Of a stretch of DNA of 13,339 nt, positions 6,885 through 12,890 are shown in pieces. A program made the translations under genes and the position numbers. The notes below the pieces were generated by a model. The model saw only the letters and a list, made by a program, of their open reading frames with translations, did no database searches and was not told where the DNA came from. This stretch comes from DATKCN01 sp035513175 (GTDB lineage: Bacteria; Chloroflexota; Chloroflexia; Thermomicrobiales; CFX8). The stretch's first letter is position 1, and every line of letters starts with the position of its first letter. The stretch lies in the NCBI GenBank assembly GCA_035513175.1, contig DATKCN010000090.1, forward strand, positions 1-13,339. Reading direction: 5' to 3'.

Positions 6885-7115
6885 CTATGGGCTGGCCAGC
6901 CCTCGGTGCCACCGAGTCGGGCATGCTGCACAGGCAATCTGCCGGAGCACCTCCGGGCGTGAGTGCCCGGGATTCTCAACCAGAAATCGTCGGCCACGCG
7001 GGTGTCGGACTAACGTGGCTCCCGACTTCGGGCGTCGCTTCCTCCTCAGCCGGAGCTGCTCCGGCAGATCACTGTCCTGGGAATCGCTCCGGCACTGCCT
7101 CCGGCGTCGATCCAT
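6885..7115 (-). CDS. Doubtful 76-codon ORF below the phased array
   Basis: An ATG at 7115 lies 9 nt after the TATCGT -10 candidate, in a position that would allow leaderless translation, since no ribosome-binding site precedes it. The product would be 76 residues, very Arg-rich (starting MDRRRRQ), with Cys at 66 and 69, and would end before the secreted-protein gene. It matches nothing I know. Third-position GC is only about two-thirds, lower than in neighbouring genes, and Arg-rich composition is typical of chance ORFs in GC-rich DNA. I list it only because of its promoter context. Confidence 0.18.
   Translation of the reverse strand: MDRRRRQCRSDSQDSDLPEQLRLRRKRRPKSGATLVRHPRGRRFLVENPGHSRPEVLRQIACAACPTRWHRGLASP
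6941..7105. repeat. Cluster of GCCGGAG/CTCCGGC 7-mers forming short-loop hairpins
   Basis: The 7-mer or its reverse complement occurs at 6941 (GCCGGAG), 6951 (CTCCGG, 6 of 7), 7049 (GCCGGAG), 7059, 7087 and 7099 (CTCCGGC). Two pairs form hairpins with 3-nt loops (6942-6956 and 7049-7065). A further stem CCCGA-CT-TCGGG lies at 7021-7032. The role is unknown. There is no T-tract, so this is not a classical terminator for the kinase gene. Confidence 0.5.
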
Positions 7116-7129
7116 CGTGAAGTCACGAT
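7114..7129. promoter_or_regulatory. Palindrome overlapping a -10 candidate
   Basis: ATCGTGA (7114-7120) and TCACGAT (7123-7129) are perfect inverted arms around AG. On the minus strand the TATCGT -10 candidate (7130-7125) falls within this palindrome. The geometry suits a repressor operator covering a promoter, or a hairpin at the very 5' end of the transcript. Confidence 0.4.
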
Positions 7130-7140
7130 ACCGCCGCAAC

Positions 7141-7195
7141 CTGTGGCGAGGCTGTGCCCAAACTAAGAGGATGCTAAGAAGTGACTGAGAGTTCG
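7141..7195. promoter_or_regulatory. Five 11-bp phased half-sites, probable OmpR/PhoB-family operator
   Basis: On the plus strand CTGTG (7141), CTGTG (7152), CTAAG (7163), CTAAG (7174) and CTGAG (7185) begin five units spaced exactly 11 bp apart. Tandem direct repeats at 11 bp are the standard layout for OmpR/PhoB-family regulators, which bind as head-to-tail dimers. On the minus strand the last unit ends 10 bp before TATCGT (7130-7125), the spacing known for pho-box promoters that lack a good -35. The array lies 47 bp or more below the kinase gene of this two-component system and upstream of the secreted-protein gene on the same strand. Confidence 0.6.
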
Positions 7196-7242
7196 TTGAT
7201 CGTACGCGCCGCAACCACCGGCGCCGCAAGCCGCCAGACCGG

Positions 7243-8634
7243 CTACTGCACGCGCGTTCCGAGCGGCAACGAGACGATGAACACCGCCCCGCGCCCGAGC
7301 TGGCTTTCGACCGCGATCTCGCCCCGTTGCGCCTCGACCAGCGCGCGGGCGATTGCCAGCCCCAGCCCCGTTCCTTCGCCACTGCGCACGCTCTCGCCGC
7401 GGTAGAAGCGCTCGAAGATGTGTGGCATGAAGGCCGGGTCGATGCCCGGGCCGGAGTCGCGCACACGGATGCGCACCCGGTTACGCTCCCGCGACGCCGA
7501 CACCTCAATCGAGGCCTCCGGAGGCGAATACTTCAGCGCGTTGTCGATCAGGATGAGCAGCACCTGCTTGAGGGCGTCCCGGTTGCCCGAGATGACGACG
7601 TCCTCCACCCCGTCGATCGCGATGATCCGCTCGGGGTCGATGCGCTGCGCCTGACGCGACACCTCGTCGATCACCGGCCGCACCTCGATGAACTCGGACG
7701 CCACCGGCCACTCGGCGTCCGTGCGTTCCAGCACCAGCAGGCCGTTGATCAGCCGGATCAGGCGCTCGGACTCCGCCATGATGTCGGTGATCACCTCGAC
7801 GCGATCGCTCTCGCTGATCGGCGGCTCGCGCAGCAGCAGCTCGATGTTGCCCCGGATCGTCGTCAGGGGGGTGCGCAGCTCATGGGACGCGTCGGCGGCG
7901 AAGCGGCGCTGCGCCCGCAGCGCTCGCTCCTCCTGGCTGAACGCTTCCTGCAGCTCCCCAAGCATCGCGTTGAACGTCGTTGTCAGATTGCCCAGCTCAT
8001 CCGGCGGGCCGATGTAGTGCACGCGGCGGCTGAAGTCCCGCGATGTCCCGATGTCCCGCGCCGTCTGCGCGATGCGGTTGATCGGCCGCAGAACGGTGCC
8101 TGCCAGCAGCCAGCCGACGCCGAACGCGCCAATCGTCACGGCGCTCATGCCGATGACGAGCGTTTCGCGCAACGTGTTCAACGCCTGGTCGTGATCGGCC
8201 AGCGAGCGGGCCACCTGGATAATCGCGATCAGGTCGCCCTCGATCAGGATGCCGCGCGTGTAGACCAGCAGCCGCCCGGCGTCGGTTGACATGCGCGAGA
8301 CGATGTTCTCGCCGGCCTGCGCCCGGCGCAGGCCGTCCGCGCTCAGTGGCAGCAGGAACTCGTCCAGATTCCGGGTGCGGCTGATGATGTCGCCGTTCGG
8401 CGCGCGGGTCTGCACGAATGTCTCCGGCGCCGCGAAGCGCCCGGTCGGCAGCACGACCTCGTCAATCGAGAATCCCTCGGAGTTGATGATCAGCCGCGTC
8501 TCGTCAATGAGCGCGTCCTCATAGACCCCGAGCGACAGGCGCGCGAAGGTGGCGTACAGCAACACCGCGGAGGCGAGCAGCGTCAGGGCCAGAATCGCGC
8601 TGTACAGCAGTGTGAGCCTGAGACGAACCGACAT
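7243..8634 (-). CDS. Sensor histidine kinase (HAMP-HisKA-HATPase)
   Basis: This 463-residue membrane sensor kinase has TM1 at about 8-30, an extracytoplasmic region (31-157) with no domain I recognise, TM2 at about 158-180 and a HAMP linker (about 181-235). The HisKA helix has the phospho-accepting H251 in FAADASHELRTPLTTIRGNI. The ATPase has the N box LILIDNALKYSP (N365), G1 DSGPGIDP (393-400), F box IFERFYRG (406-413) and G2 GEGTGLGLAIA (419-429). All catalytic motifs are intact. It starts at an ATG 37 bp after the regulator gene, with GGAG 6 nt upstream, so the two form an operon. It should phosphorylate the adjacent OmpR-type regulator. The ligand is unknown. The nearby secreted wall-type protein suggests an envelope-related signal, but that is inference. 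Confidence 0.95.
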   Translation of the reverse strand: MSVRLRLTLLYSAILALTLLASAVLLYATFARLSLGVYEDALIDETRLIINSEGFSIDEVVLPTGRFAAPETFVQTRAPNGDIISRTRNLDEFLLPLSADGLRRAQAGENIVSRMSTDAGRLLVYTRGILIEGDLIAIIQVARSLADHDQALNTLRETLVIGMSAVTIGAFGVGWLLAGTVLRPINRIAQTARDIGTSRDFSRRVHYIGPPDELGNLTTTFNAMLGELQEAFSQEERALRAQRRFAADASHELRTPLTTIRGNIELLLREPPISESDRVEVITDIMAESERLIRLINGLLVLERTDAEWPVASEFIEVRPVIDEVSRQAQRIDPERIIAIDGVEDVVISGNRDALKQVLLILIDNALKYSPPEASIEVSASRERNRVRIRVRDSGPGIDPAFMPHIFERFYRGESVRSGEGTGLGLAIARALVEAQRGEIAVESQLGRGAVFIVSLPLGTRVQ

Positions 8635-8671
8635 CCCGGTCTCCTGCCACCGGCCGCGCGCGGCGCGGGTC

Positions 8672-9346
8672 TCAGTCCTCGCGCAGCACGTAGCCGACGC
8701 CGCGGATCGTCTGGATCACGCGCGGCTCGCCGCCGGCTTCGGTCTTGGTGCGCAGGTAGCCGATGTAGACCTCGAGCACGTTGTCGTAGCCCTCGAAGTC
8801 GTATCCCCAGACATCCTGCAGGATCAGACCACGCGGCAGCACCCGGCGCGGGTGCCGCAGCAGGAAGCTGAGCAGGTCGAACTCGCGCGGGCTGAGGTCG
8901 AACGGGCGGTCGCCACGCAGCGTTTCGCGCGTGACGGGGTTGAGCGAGAGGTCGGCGTACACCAGCGGCGCGTCATCCGGCGTCGCCTCCGTACGGCGCA
9001 GCAAGGCGCGCACCCGCGCCAGCAGCTCCGCCGGGGCGAACGGTTTGACCAGATAATCATCCGCCCCGCTATCCAGGCCTTTTACCCGGTCGCCGATCGC
9101 GTCGCGCGCGGTCAGCATCAGGATCGGCGTGGAGTCGGACTCCTGCAGCCGGCGGGCGACCTGGATGCCGTCGAGCCGGGGCATCAGCCAGTCGAGCACG
9201 ATAAGGTCCGGCCGGTGGCTTTCGACCTGCTCCAGCGCTTCGACGCCATCGGCGGCCGTTACCACGGTGTAGCCCTCGTACGAGAGCGTCCGCCGTAGCA
9301 TGTCCGTCAGCAAGCGGTCATCATCGACGACCAGAACGGTGGGCAT
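8672..9346 (-). CDS. OmpR/PhoB-family response regulator
   Basis: This 224-residue DNA-binding response regulator has a receiver domain at residues 1-115, with acidic residues D8-D10, phospho-acceptor D52 (VLDWLMPRLDG), T79 (LTA) and K101 (VKPF). The winged-helix effector domain is at about 127-222, with DLSPREFDLLSFLL, the recognition-helix region NVLEVYIGYLRTK and the wing IQTIRGVGYVL. Everything expected of a phosphorylation-dependent OmpR-type regulator is present. It is the first gene of the regulator-kinase operon. The ATG at 9346 has GGGGAAAGG ending 6 nt upstream. An extended -10 candidate lies at 9409-9401 and an inverted repeat at 9361-9381 lies between it and the gene. The five-unit array at 7141-7195 is its most attractive target in the window. 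Confidence 0.95.
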   Translation of the reverse strand: MPTVLVVDDDRLLTDMLRRTLSYEGYTVVTAADGVEALEQVESHRPDLIVLDWLMPRLDGIQVARRLQESDSTPILMLTARDAIGDRVKGLDSGADDYLVKPFAPAELLARVRALLRRTEATPDDAPLVYADLSLNPVTRETLRGDRPFDLSPREFDLLSFLLRHPRRVLPRGLILQDVWGYDFEGYDNVLEVYIGYLRTKTEAGGEPRVIQTIRGVGYVLRED

Positions 9347-9360
9347 GACAAGCCTTTCCC

Positions 9361-9381
9361 CTCAGATGCCCAGCATCCGAG
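9361..9381. promoter_or_regulatory. Inverted repeat in the leader of the regulator-kinase operon
   Basis: CTCAGATGC (9361-9369) and GCATCCGAG (9373-9381) pair with one mismatch in nine around a CCA spacer. It sits 15-35 bp before the regulator start codon, downstream of the candidate -10. It could be an operator or an RNA hairpin. Confidence 0.4.
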
Positions 9382-9400
9382 TCGTGCCGACACCGCTCAA

Positions 9401-9409
9401 ACTCTAGCA
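9401..9409 (-). promoter_or_regulatory. Extended -10 candidate for the two-component operon
   Basis: On the minus strand TGC-TAGAGT (9409-9401) has the TG extension and 4 of 6 matches to TATAAT. No -35 is visible 16-18 bp upstream, which fits an extended -10 or an activated promoter. The start would be near 9394, giving a leader of about 48 nt. Confidence 0.3.
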
Positions 9410-9573
9410 TGTGAGCGCGTAGCGGGTCGGCGGCGAGCGCGGCTGGTGGCGACGGCGCCGGAGTGACCGTCAGAGTCGACGCTGGTAGTCGAATCGCACT
9501 GACGAGCGGTGGCCGCGCATCCAGTTGGCCATCGCGGGATGCGCGTCCAGGCGCAAGATCGCCCGCGGGGTCC

Positions 9574-9603
9574 TGTCATGTCGAGCCGGGTCTCAACATG
9601 ACA
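9574..9603. repeat. Perfect 8-bp inverted repeat, 14-nt loop
   Basis: TGTCATGT (9574-9581) and ACATGACA (9596-9603) are exact reverse complements. It lies downstream of the Uma2 stop codon, next to a second inverted repeat with a similar TGTCA core. There is no T-tract on either strand. Confidence 0.55.
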
Positions 9604-9613
9604 GATAGTGTTG

Positions 9614-9638
9614 GTCTGTCACGTCACAGGTGACAGAC
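9614..9638. repeat. Perfect 9-bp inverted repeat, 7-nt loop
   Basis: GTCTGTCAC (9614-9622) and GTGACAGAC (9630-9638) are exact reverse complements around GTCACAG. It begins 18 bp beyond the Uma2 stop on that gene's transcript and could serve as a 3'-end hairpin, though no U-tract follows. Confidence 0.55.
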
Positions 9639-9655
9639 ATCGACCGGTGGGTGGG

Positions 9656-10234
9656 CTACGTCTGAATATCACGCATATCGACGTTGCGGTAGATGTCGGA
9701 TAGCGCGATCGAGAAGCCTTCCGGACAGGGGAGGGGGACGCGGTCCTCGCCGGAGTGCTCGACCTGCCACCACGCGCCCTCGGCGTCACGCCAGTGGCGA
9801 ATGACGCGCATCTCATCCTGGACGACGACGAGATATGCCTTGAGATCGAGCAGTCGGCGATATTCCATCAGCTTTTCGCGCAGGTCGGTCGTGGCGGTGC
9901 TTGGTGAGAGTACCTCAACGACGAGACAGGGTTTGGATTTGACGTATGGGTTTGTGTCTGACGGATCACACGTCACCATGACATCGGGGTAGTACACCGT
10001 TTCGTCGAAGATGCTGACTTTCATCTCACTCATGTACACCCGGCATGGCCCCGCGTCGGCGGCGTCGTGCAAACGGGTAGCGATGTTGAGCGCGATGTGA
10101 TTGTGACGATCGCTAGCTCCGGCTAGCGCATGCAGCGAGCCACCTACGAACTCATGGCGCGTTGAGGAGGTATCCTCGACAACGAGATACTCATCGAAGG
10201 TGATAGAGCGGTGCGGCGCGAAAGCTCTCAACAT
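9656..10234 (-). CDS. Uma2-family (DUF820) PD-(D/E)XK nuclease-like protein
   Basis: This 192-residue protein belongs to the Uma2/DUF820 family, a restriction-endonuclease-like fold that is abundant in cyanobacteria and Chloroflexota. Its substrates and role are mostly unproven. Family landmarks are ITFDEYLVVE (11-20), RHEFVGGSLHALAGAS (26-41), HNHIALNIATRL (44-55), YYPDVMVTCDP (81-91, likely catalytic D84), and CLVVEVLSPST (103-113, E107) followed by REKLMEYRRL (119-128, K121). The active-site pattern is intact and the length is normal. The ATG at 10234 has no ribosome-binding site. Instead TATACT lies 6 nt upstream (10246-10241), so the mRNA is probably leaderless. It appears to be a single-gene unit. 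Confidence 0.9.
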   Translation of the reverse strand: MLRAFAPHRSITFDEYLVVEDTSSTRHEFVGGSLHALAGASDRHNHIALNIATRLHDAADAGPCRVYMSEMKVSIFDETVYYPDVMVTCDPSDTNPYVKSKPCLVVEVLSPSTATTDLREKLMEYRRLLDLKAYLVVVQDEMRVIRHWRDAEGAWWQVEHSGEDRVPLPCPEGFSIALSDIYRNVDMRDIQT

Positions 10235-10240
10235 GGCGAA

Positions 10241-10246
10241 AGTATA
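10241..10246 (-). promoter_or_regulatory. -10 element placed for leaderless transcription of the Uma2 gene
   Basis: TATACT on the minus strand (5 of 6 matches to TATAAT) ends 6 nt before the ATG at 10234. Transcription would start at or next to the A of the ATG. The intervening TTCGCC is no ribosome site and I see no good -35. Confidence 0.5.
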
Positions 10247-10273
10247 CGCACGCTGCGTCCCTGATCCCTCCGG

Positions 10274-10303
10274 CCCTCTTCTCCTAATGCTGGGAGAAGG
10301 GGG
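10274..10303. repeat. C/G-rich hairpin repeat, third copy
   Basis: The arms CCCTCTTCTCC (10274-10284) and GGAGAAGGGGG (10293-10303) form an 11-bp stem with one G-T pair and an 8-nt loop. The style matches the hairpins at 19-37 and 67-94. It lies just downstream of the DinB stop codon and upstream of the Uma2 promoter, where it could end the DinB transcript. Confidence 0.55.
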
Positions 10304-10312
10304 AGCGATGGC

Positions 10313-10786
10313 TTAGCTGGCTACACGGGCTCGGGCGCGGCGGATCTGGTCCGCGTGCTCGTGGGCGTGCACGGCGTAGATTTCCAGCCAGCCGAGGGCG
10401 GTGTAGTGGCCGCTTTCGGTGTGGGAGCCGCCCCGCTGCCAGTCGGCGTCGGTCATACGGACCATGATCTCCGAGGTCGTCTCCCGCGCGGCCTTGAACG
10501 CGGCCAGCGAGGCGTGGATCGGACGGTCGTAGTGCAGGCGGGCGGCGAACTCCTCCTGATCGTAACCCTTGATGAGCGGCGCGTCCTCGACCAGCATGCG
10601 TCGCAGGCGGATCGCCGAGGTCATCTCGCTGTCCGCGAGGTGGTGAACGACCTGCCGGGGCGACCACTCCCCCGGCGCTTCGCGGGCCTCCAGCTCCGCC
10701 TCGGTGACGCCGTCGAGCGCGTCCGAGACGACCCGGAAGCCATCACCGTACTGCGCGATCAGCGTGTCTCGCGTCTGCCTGTCCAT
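10313..10786 (-). CDS. DinB-family four-helix-bundle protein (putative metal-dependent thiol enzyme)
   Basis: This 157-residue DinB-like protein has the DinB_2 pattern EWSPRQVVHHLADSE (40-54) and a C-terminal helix with HAHEHADQIRR (140-150). H49 (or H48), H140 and H144 are candidates for the three-His metal site of the superfamily. Relatives include bacillithiol and mycothiol S-transferases and uncharacterised stress proteins, so the substrate is unknown. The chosen start is the ATG at 10786, preceded by AAGGGAAG 5 nt upstream. A reading 37 codons longer would be Arg/Pro-rich and unlike the family. It is divergent from the ABC transporter genes across 207 bp. A weak promoter candidate on its strand is TCGACA (10890-10885) with CACACT (10867-10862), 17 bp apart. 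Confidence 0.87.
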   Translation of the reverse strand: MDRQTRDTLIAQYGDGFRVVSDALDGVTEAELEAREAPGEWSPRQVVHHLADSEMTSAIRLRRMLVEDAPLIKGYDQEEFAARLHYDRPIHASLAAFKAARETTSEIMVRMTDADWQRGGSHTESGHYTALGWLEIYAVHAHEHADQIRRARARVAS

Positions 10787-10993
10787 CTGTGCTTCCCTTT
10801 CGTCCCGGGGATCGGTAACGGCGCCCCGGGCTGCGCGCCGTGCCCGCGCCCGGCCCAACGTAGTGTGCGGGAAGGGGGACTTTGTGTCGATTCCCATCCT
10901 CCCGTCGCGCGTGACAGACTTAGGCGGGGCGGGGGCGGCTCGCCATGGGGTCGAGCGCGCCCGCCGAGCGGACGCTGACGGCAGGGAATGGGT

Positions 10994-11953
10994 ATGGCGG
11001 AAGCAGTCGCAATCCGCACCGAGAATCTAACGAAGCACTTCGACGCGGTTCGCGCGATCACCAACTTATCGATCGACGTTCCGACGGGGACCATCTTCGG
11101 CTTCCTCGGGCCGAACGGTTCGGGCAAGACGACGACGATTCGCCTGCTGCTGGGTTTGCTCGAACCGACCTTCGGCAGCGCGAGCGTGCTGGGCTACGAC
11201 GCGCGCGCTGAAGGCGAGCACATCCGCGCGCACGCCGGGGCGCTGCTGGAGCACCCCGGCATCTACGAGCGGCTGACCGCCGAGGACAACCTCGAGTTCT
11301 ACGCCCGCGCCTGGAAAATCCCGGCCGGCGAGCGCCGGGAGCGCATCAAGGAGCTGCTGACCAGCTTCGACCTCTGGGACCGCCGCGGCCAGGACGCGGG
11401 CCAGTGGAGCCGCGGCATGAAGCAGAAGCTGGCCGTGGCCCGCGCAATGCTGCACCGCCCACGCCTGATCTTTCTGGACGAGCCGACGGCCGGGTTCGAT
11501 CCCATCGCCGCGGCGTCGTTCGGCACGGAGCTGGCGGCCCTGGCCGAACGGGAGGGCACGACCGTCTTTCTCACCTCTCACAATCTCGTCGAGGTCGAAA
11601 AGTTGTGCGGCCGGGTCGCGGTCATCCGCCGCGGCGAGCTGGTGGCCTACGGCTCGCCCGGCGAAATCCGCGCCGAGGCAGGCGGGCGGTACCTCAAGAT
11701 TGTCGGAACCGGGATGACGCAACGCACGCTCGACGTGGTTCGCTGCTTTCCCCGCGTCCTCGCGGCCGACCTGTTCGAGGATCACCTGCGGATCGACATG
11801 GATGATGTCAGTCGCGTCGCGCCGCTGGTGCGCATGCTCATCGAGTCCGGCGTCGAGGTGGAGGAGATTCGCAAGGGAACCGTGAGCCTGGAGGCTGCGT
11901 TCCTCGGCCTGATGCAGGATGACGCCGCGCCGTCGCCAGGTGAGGACCGATGA
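10994..11953 (+). CDS. ABC transporter ATP-binding protein
   Basis: This is a cytoplasmic ATPase of an ABC-2 type transporter, 319 residues from the ATG at 10994. That start is preferred over the in-frame ATG at 10988 because AGGGA lies 6 nt before it. Walker A is GPNGSGKTT (39-47). The signature is WSRGMKQKLAVARA (138-151, with SRGM in place of SGGQ, common in this branch). Walker B is LIFLDEPT (158-165) and the H-loop is H196 in TSHN. The stretch after about 230 is the C-terminal extension typical of CcmA/drug-export type ATPases. The stop overlaps the permease start as ATGA, so the two are coupled. Substrate is not predictable. Export of lipids, drugs or peptides, or a bacteriocin-immunity type role, are all possible for this class. 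Confidence 0.95.
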   Translation: MAEAVAIRTENLTKHFDAVRAITNLSIDVPTGTIFGFLGPNGSGKTTTIRLLLGLLEPTFGSASVLGYDARAEGEHIRAHAGALLEHPGIYERLTAEDNLEFYARAWKIPAGERRERIKELLTSFDLWDRRGQDAGQWSRGMKQKLAVARAMLHRPRLIFLDEPTAGFDPIAAASFGTELAALAEREGTTVFLTSHNLVEVEKLCGRVAVIRRGELVAYGSPGEIRAEAGGRYLKIVGTGMTQRTLDVVRCFPRVLAADLFEDHLRIDMDDVSRVAPLVRMLIESGVEVEEIRKGTVSLEAAFLGLMQDDAAPSPGEDR

Positions 11954-12717
11954 TCGAAGACATCAGCACCGTGCTATGGAAGGAGCTGAAGGAGTTCACG
12001 TCGCAGGGCGGCCGTGGACGCATGGCCAAGATCACCATGATCATGGCCTTTGTGCCGGCGCTGCTGCTGCCATTGCAGTTCGGCCGCGCCTGGATCGAGT
12101 CGCCGCTGGCCCTGACAACCCTGATGCTGGCGCCGTTCATCGTCCTCACGATCATCGCCGACGCTATCGCCGGGGAGCGCGAGCGGCACACGCTGGAGAC
12201 ACTGCTGGCGTCGCGCCTGTCCGACCGCGCCATCCTCTACGGCAAGATCGGGGCGGCGACGCTGTACGTGATGGCCCAGCTGACGATGTTCACCCTCCCG
12301 TCACTGGTCATCATCAACCTCTTCTTCGGTCGCGACGGCCTGCTGATCTATCCGGCGTCCGTCTGGATCGGCGTGTTCCTGGTCGGCCCGCTCGTCGCGA
12401 TCCTCACCAGCAGCGTCGGCGTGCTCGTCTCGATGCGGGCCCGGACCGTGCGTCAGGCGCAGATGACGCTCATGACGATCATGCTGCTGGCGTTCCTGCT
12501 CGTGCCGATCATCCTGGCGGTCATCGCCATCGGCGCGCTGCTCGCGTTGTCGGCGGTCGTGTCCGCCGACACCCTCAATGGCCTGTTCGAGTTCGGCAGG
12601 CAGTCGGGGATCCTCGCCGGGGTGCTGGCAGCCCTGAGCATCCTGCTCGTGGTGGACCTTGCGCTCGTCAGCATCGTCGAGAACCGCTTCCACCGTTCCA
12701 GGCTGGTTGTCGATTGA
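11950..12717 (+). CDS. ABC-2 type transporter permease
   Basis: This 255-residue inner-membrane permease has about six membrane segments: roughly 27-43, 53-73, 101-126, 138-160, 174-203 and 218-243. Between segments 2 and 3 it carries AGERERHTLETLLASRLSDRAILYGKI (74-100 region). This matches the cytoplasmic ER-x-x-x-TLE-x-LL motif of NosY/ABC-2 permeases, which contacts the ATPase. The start ATG overlaps the ATPase stop by ATGA, and GAGGA precedes it. It is presumably a homodimer working with the upstream ATPase. No substrate-binding or membrane-fusion protein is nearby, consistent with an exporter. Tandem GC-rich hairpins at 12766-12826 follow and may end the operon. Confidence 0.93.
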   Translation: MIEDISTVLWKELKEFTSQGGRGRMAKITMIMAFVPALLLPLQFGRAWIESPLALTTLMLAPFIVLTIIADAIAGERERHTLETLLASRLSDRAILYGKIGAATLYVMAQLTMFTLPSLVIINLFFGRDGLLIYPASVWIGVFLVGPLVAILTSSVGVLVSMRARTVRQAQMTLMTIMLLAFLLVPIILAVIAIGALLALSAVVSADTLNGLFEFGRQSGILAGVLAALSILLVVDLALVSIVENRFHRSRLVVD

Positions 12718-12765
12718 TGCGTGGCGCGCGGCAGCGTCCAGTCAACGCCGCGGGGGCGCCACGAT

Positions 12766-12785
12766 TCCGGACCACCGTGTCCGGA
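12766..12785 (+). terminator. Hairpin after the ABC operon (first of two)
   Basis: TCCGGAC (12766-12772) and GTCCGGA (12779-12785) are perfect arms around a 6-nt loop, 49 bp after the permease stop. No T-tract follows, so terminator function is uncertain. Confidence 0.35.
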
Positions 12786-12804
12786 GCGCGTGCTGCACGG
12801 CGAT

Positions 12805-12826
12805 CGCGCCGCTACAACGCGGCGCG
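12805..12826 (+). terminator. Hairpin after the ABC operon (second of two)
   Basis: CGCGCCGC (12805-12812) and GCGGCGCG (12819-12826) form a perfect 8-bp all-GC stem with loop TACAAC. Like its neighbour it lacks a T-tract. A tandem pair of strong stems at this place suggests transcript end protection or termination. Confidence 0.4.
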
Positions 12827-12837
12827 CGCATCCCGCC

Positions 12838-12849
12838 CGTGACGTCACG
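12838..12849. promoter_or_regulatory. Perfect 12-bp palindrome CGTGACGTCACG
   Basis: This uninterrupted self-complementary 12-mer contains TGACGTCA. It lies downstream of the twin hairpins and 42 bp beyond the stop of the microprotein gene. It may be a protein-binding site, but no adjacent promoter is evident. Confidence 0.3.
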
Positions 12850-12890
12850 GAAAGCATGCGCGCGGGTGAAACGGCCCCTGGATGAGGAGG

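Larger units (their letters stand above)
6573..7242. other. 670-bp non-coding regulatory stretch between kinase and secreted-protein genes
   Basis: No convincing long gene lies here. On the minus strand, in the order a transcript would read it, the stretch holds the five-unit 11-bp array (7195-7141), a TATCGT -10 candidate (7130-7125), a palindrome (7129-7114) and a weak 76-codon ORF (7115-6885). That ORF region carries several short-loop hairpins and repeated GCCGGAG/CTCCGGC 7-mers. A UUCG-loop hairpin (6634-6617) follows, just ahead of the secreted-protein gene. Smaller stems are at 6714-6728 (CTCTC/GAGAG) and 6902-6916 (CTCGGT/ACCGAG). Confidence 0.55.
9347..9655. other. 309-bp intergenic region with promoter elements and twin inverted repeats
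   Basis: This stretch lies between the two-component operon and the Uma2 gene. The right part (9574-9638) has two perfect inverted repeats and the left part (9361-9409) has the operon promoter candidates. In 9410-9573 I see nothing beyond chance ORFs. Confidence 0.5.

Noticed and set aside
6092..6997. 301-codon minus-strand ORF overlapping the secreted-protein gene
   Set aside because: Its out-of-frame, Arg/Ser/Pro-rich composition is typical of shadows in GC-rich DNA. The overlapping 574-residue frame has a signal peptide and recognisable domains.
6885..7508. 207-codon minus-strand ORF running into the kinase gene
   Set aside because: It overlaps the kinase ATPase domain in another frame. 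Only the part below 7115 is considered, and that weakly.
9656..10786. Uma2 plus DinB as a toxin-antitoxin or defence pair
   Set aside because: They are separated by a hairpin repeat and a promoter, each belongs to a common solitary family, and no immunity or partner gene is adjacent.
10787..10897. Longer start for the DinB-family gene at 10897
   Set aside because: The extension is low-complexity and outside the family. The ATG at 10786 has its own ribosome site and gives a normal length.
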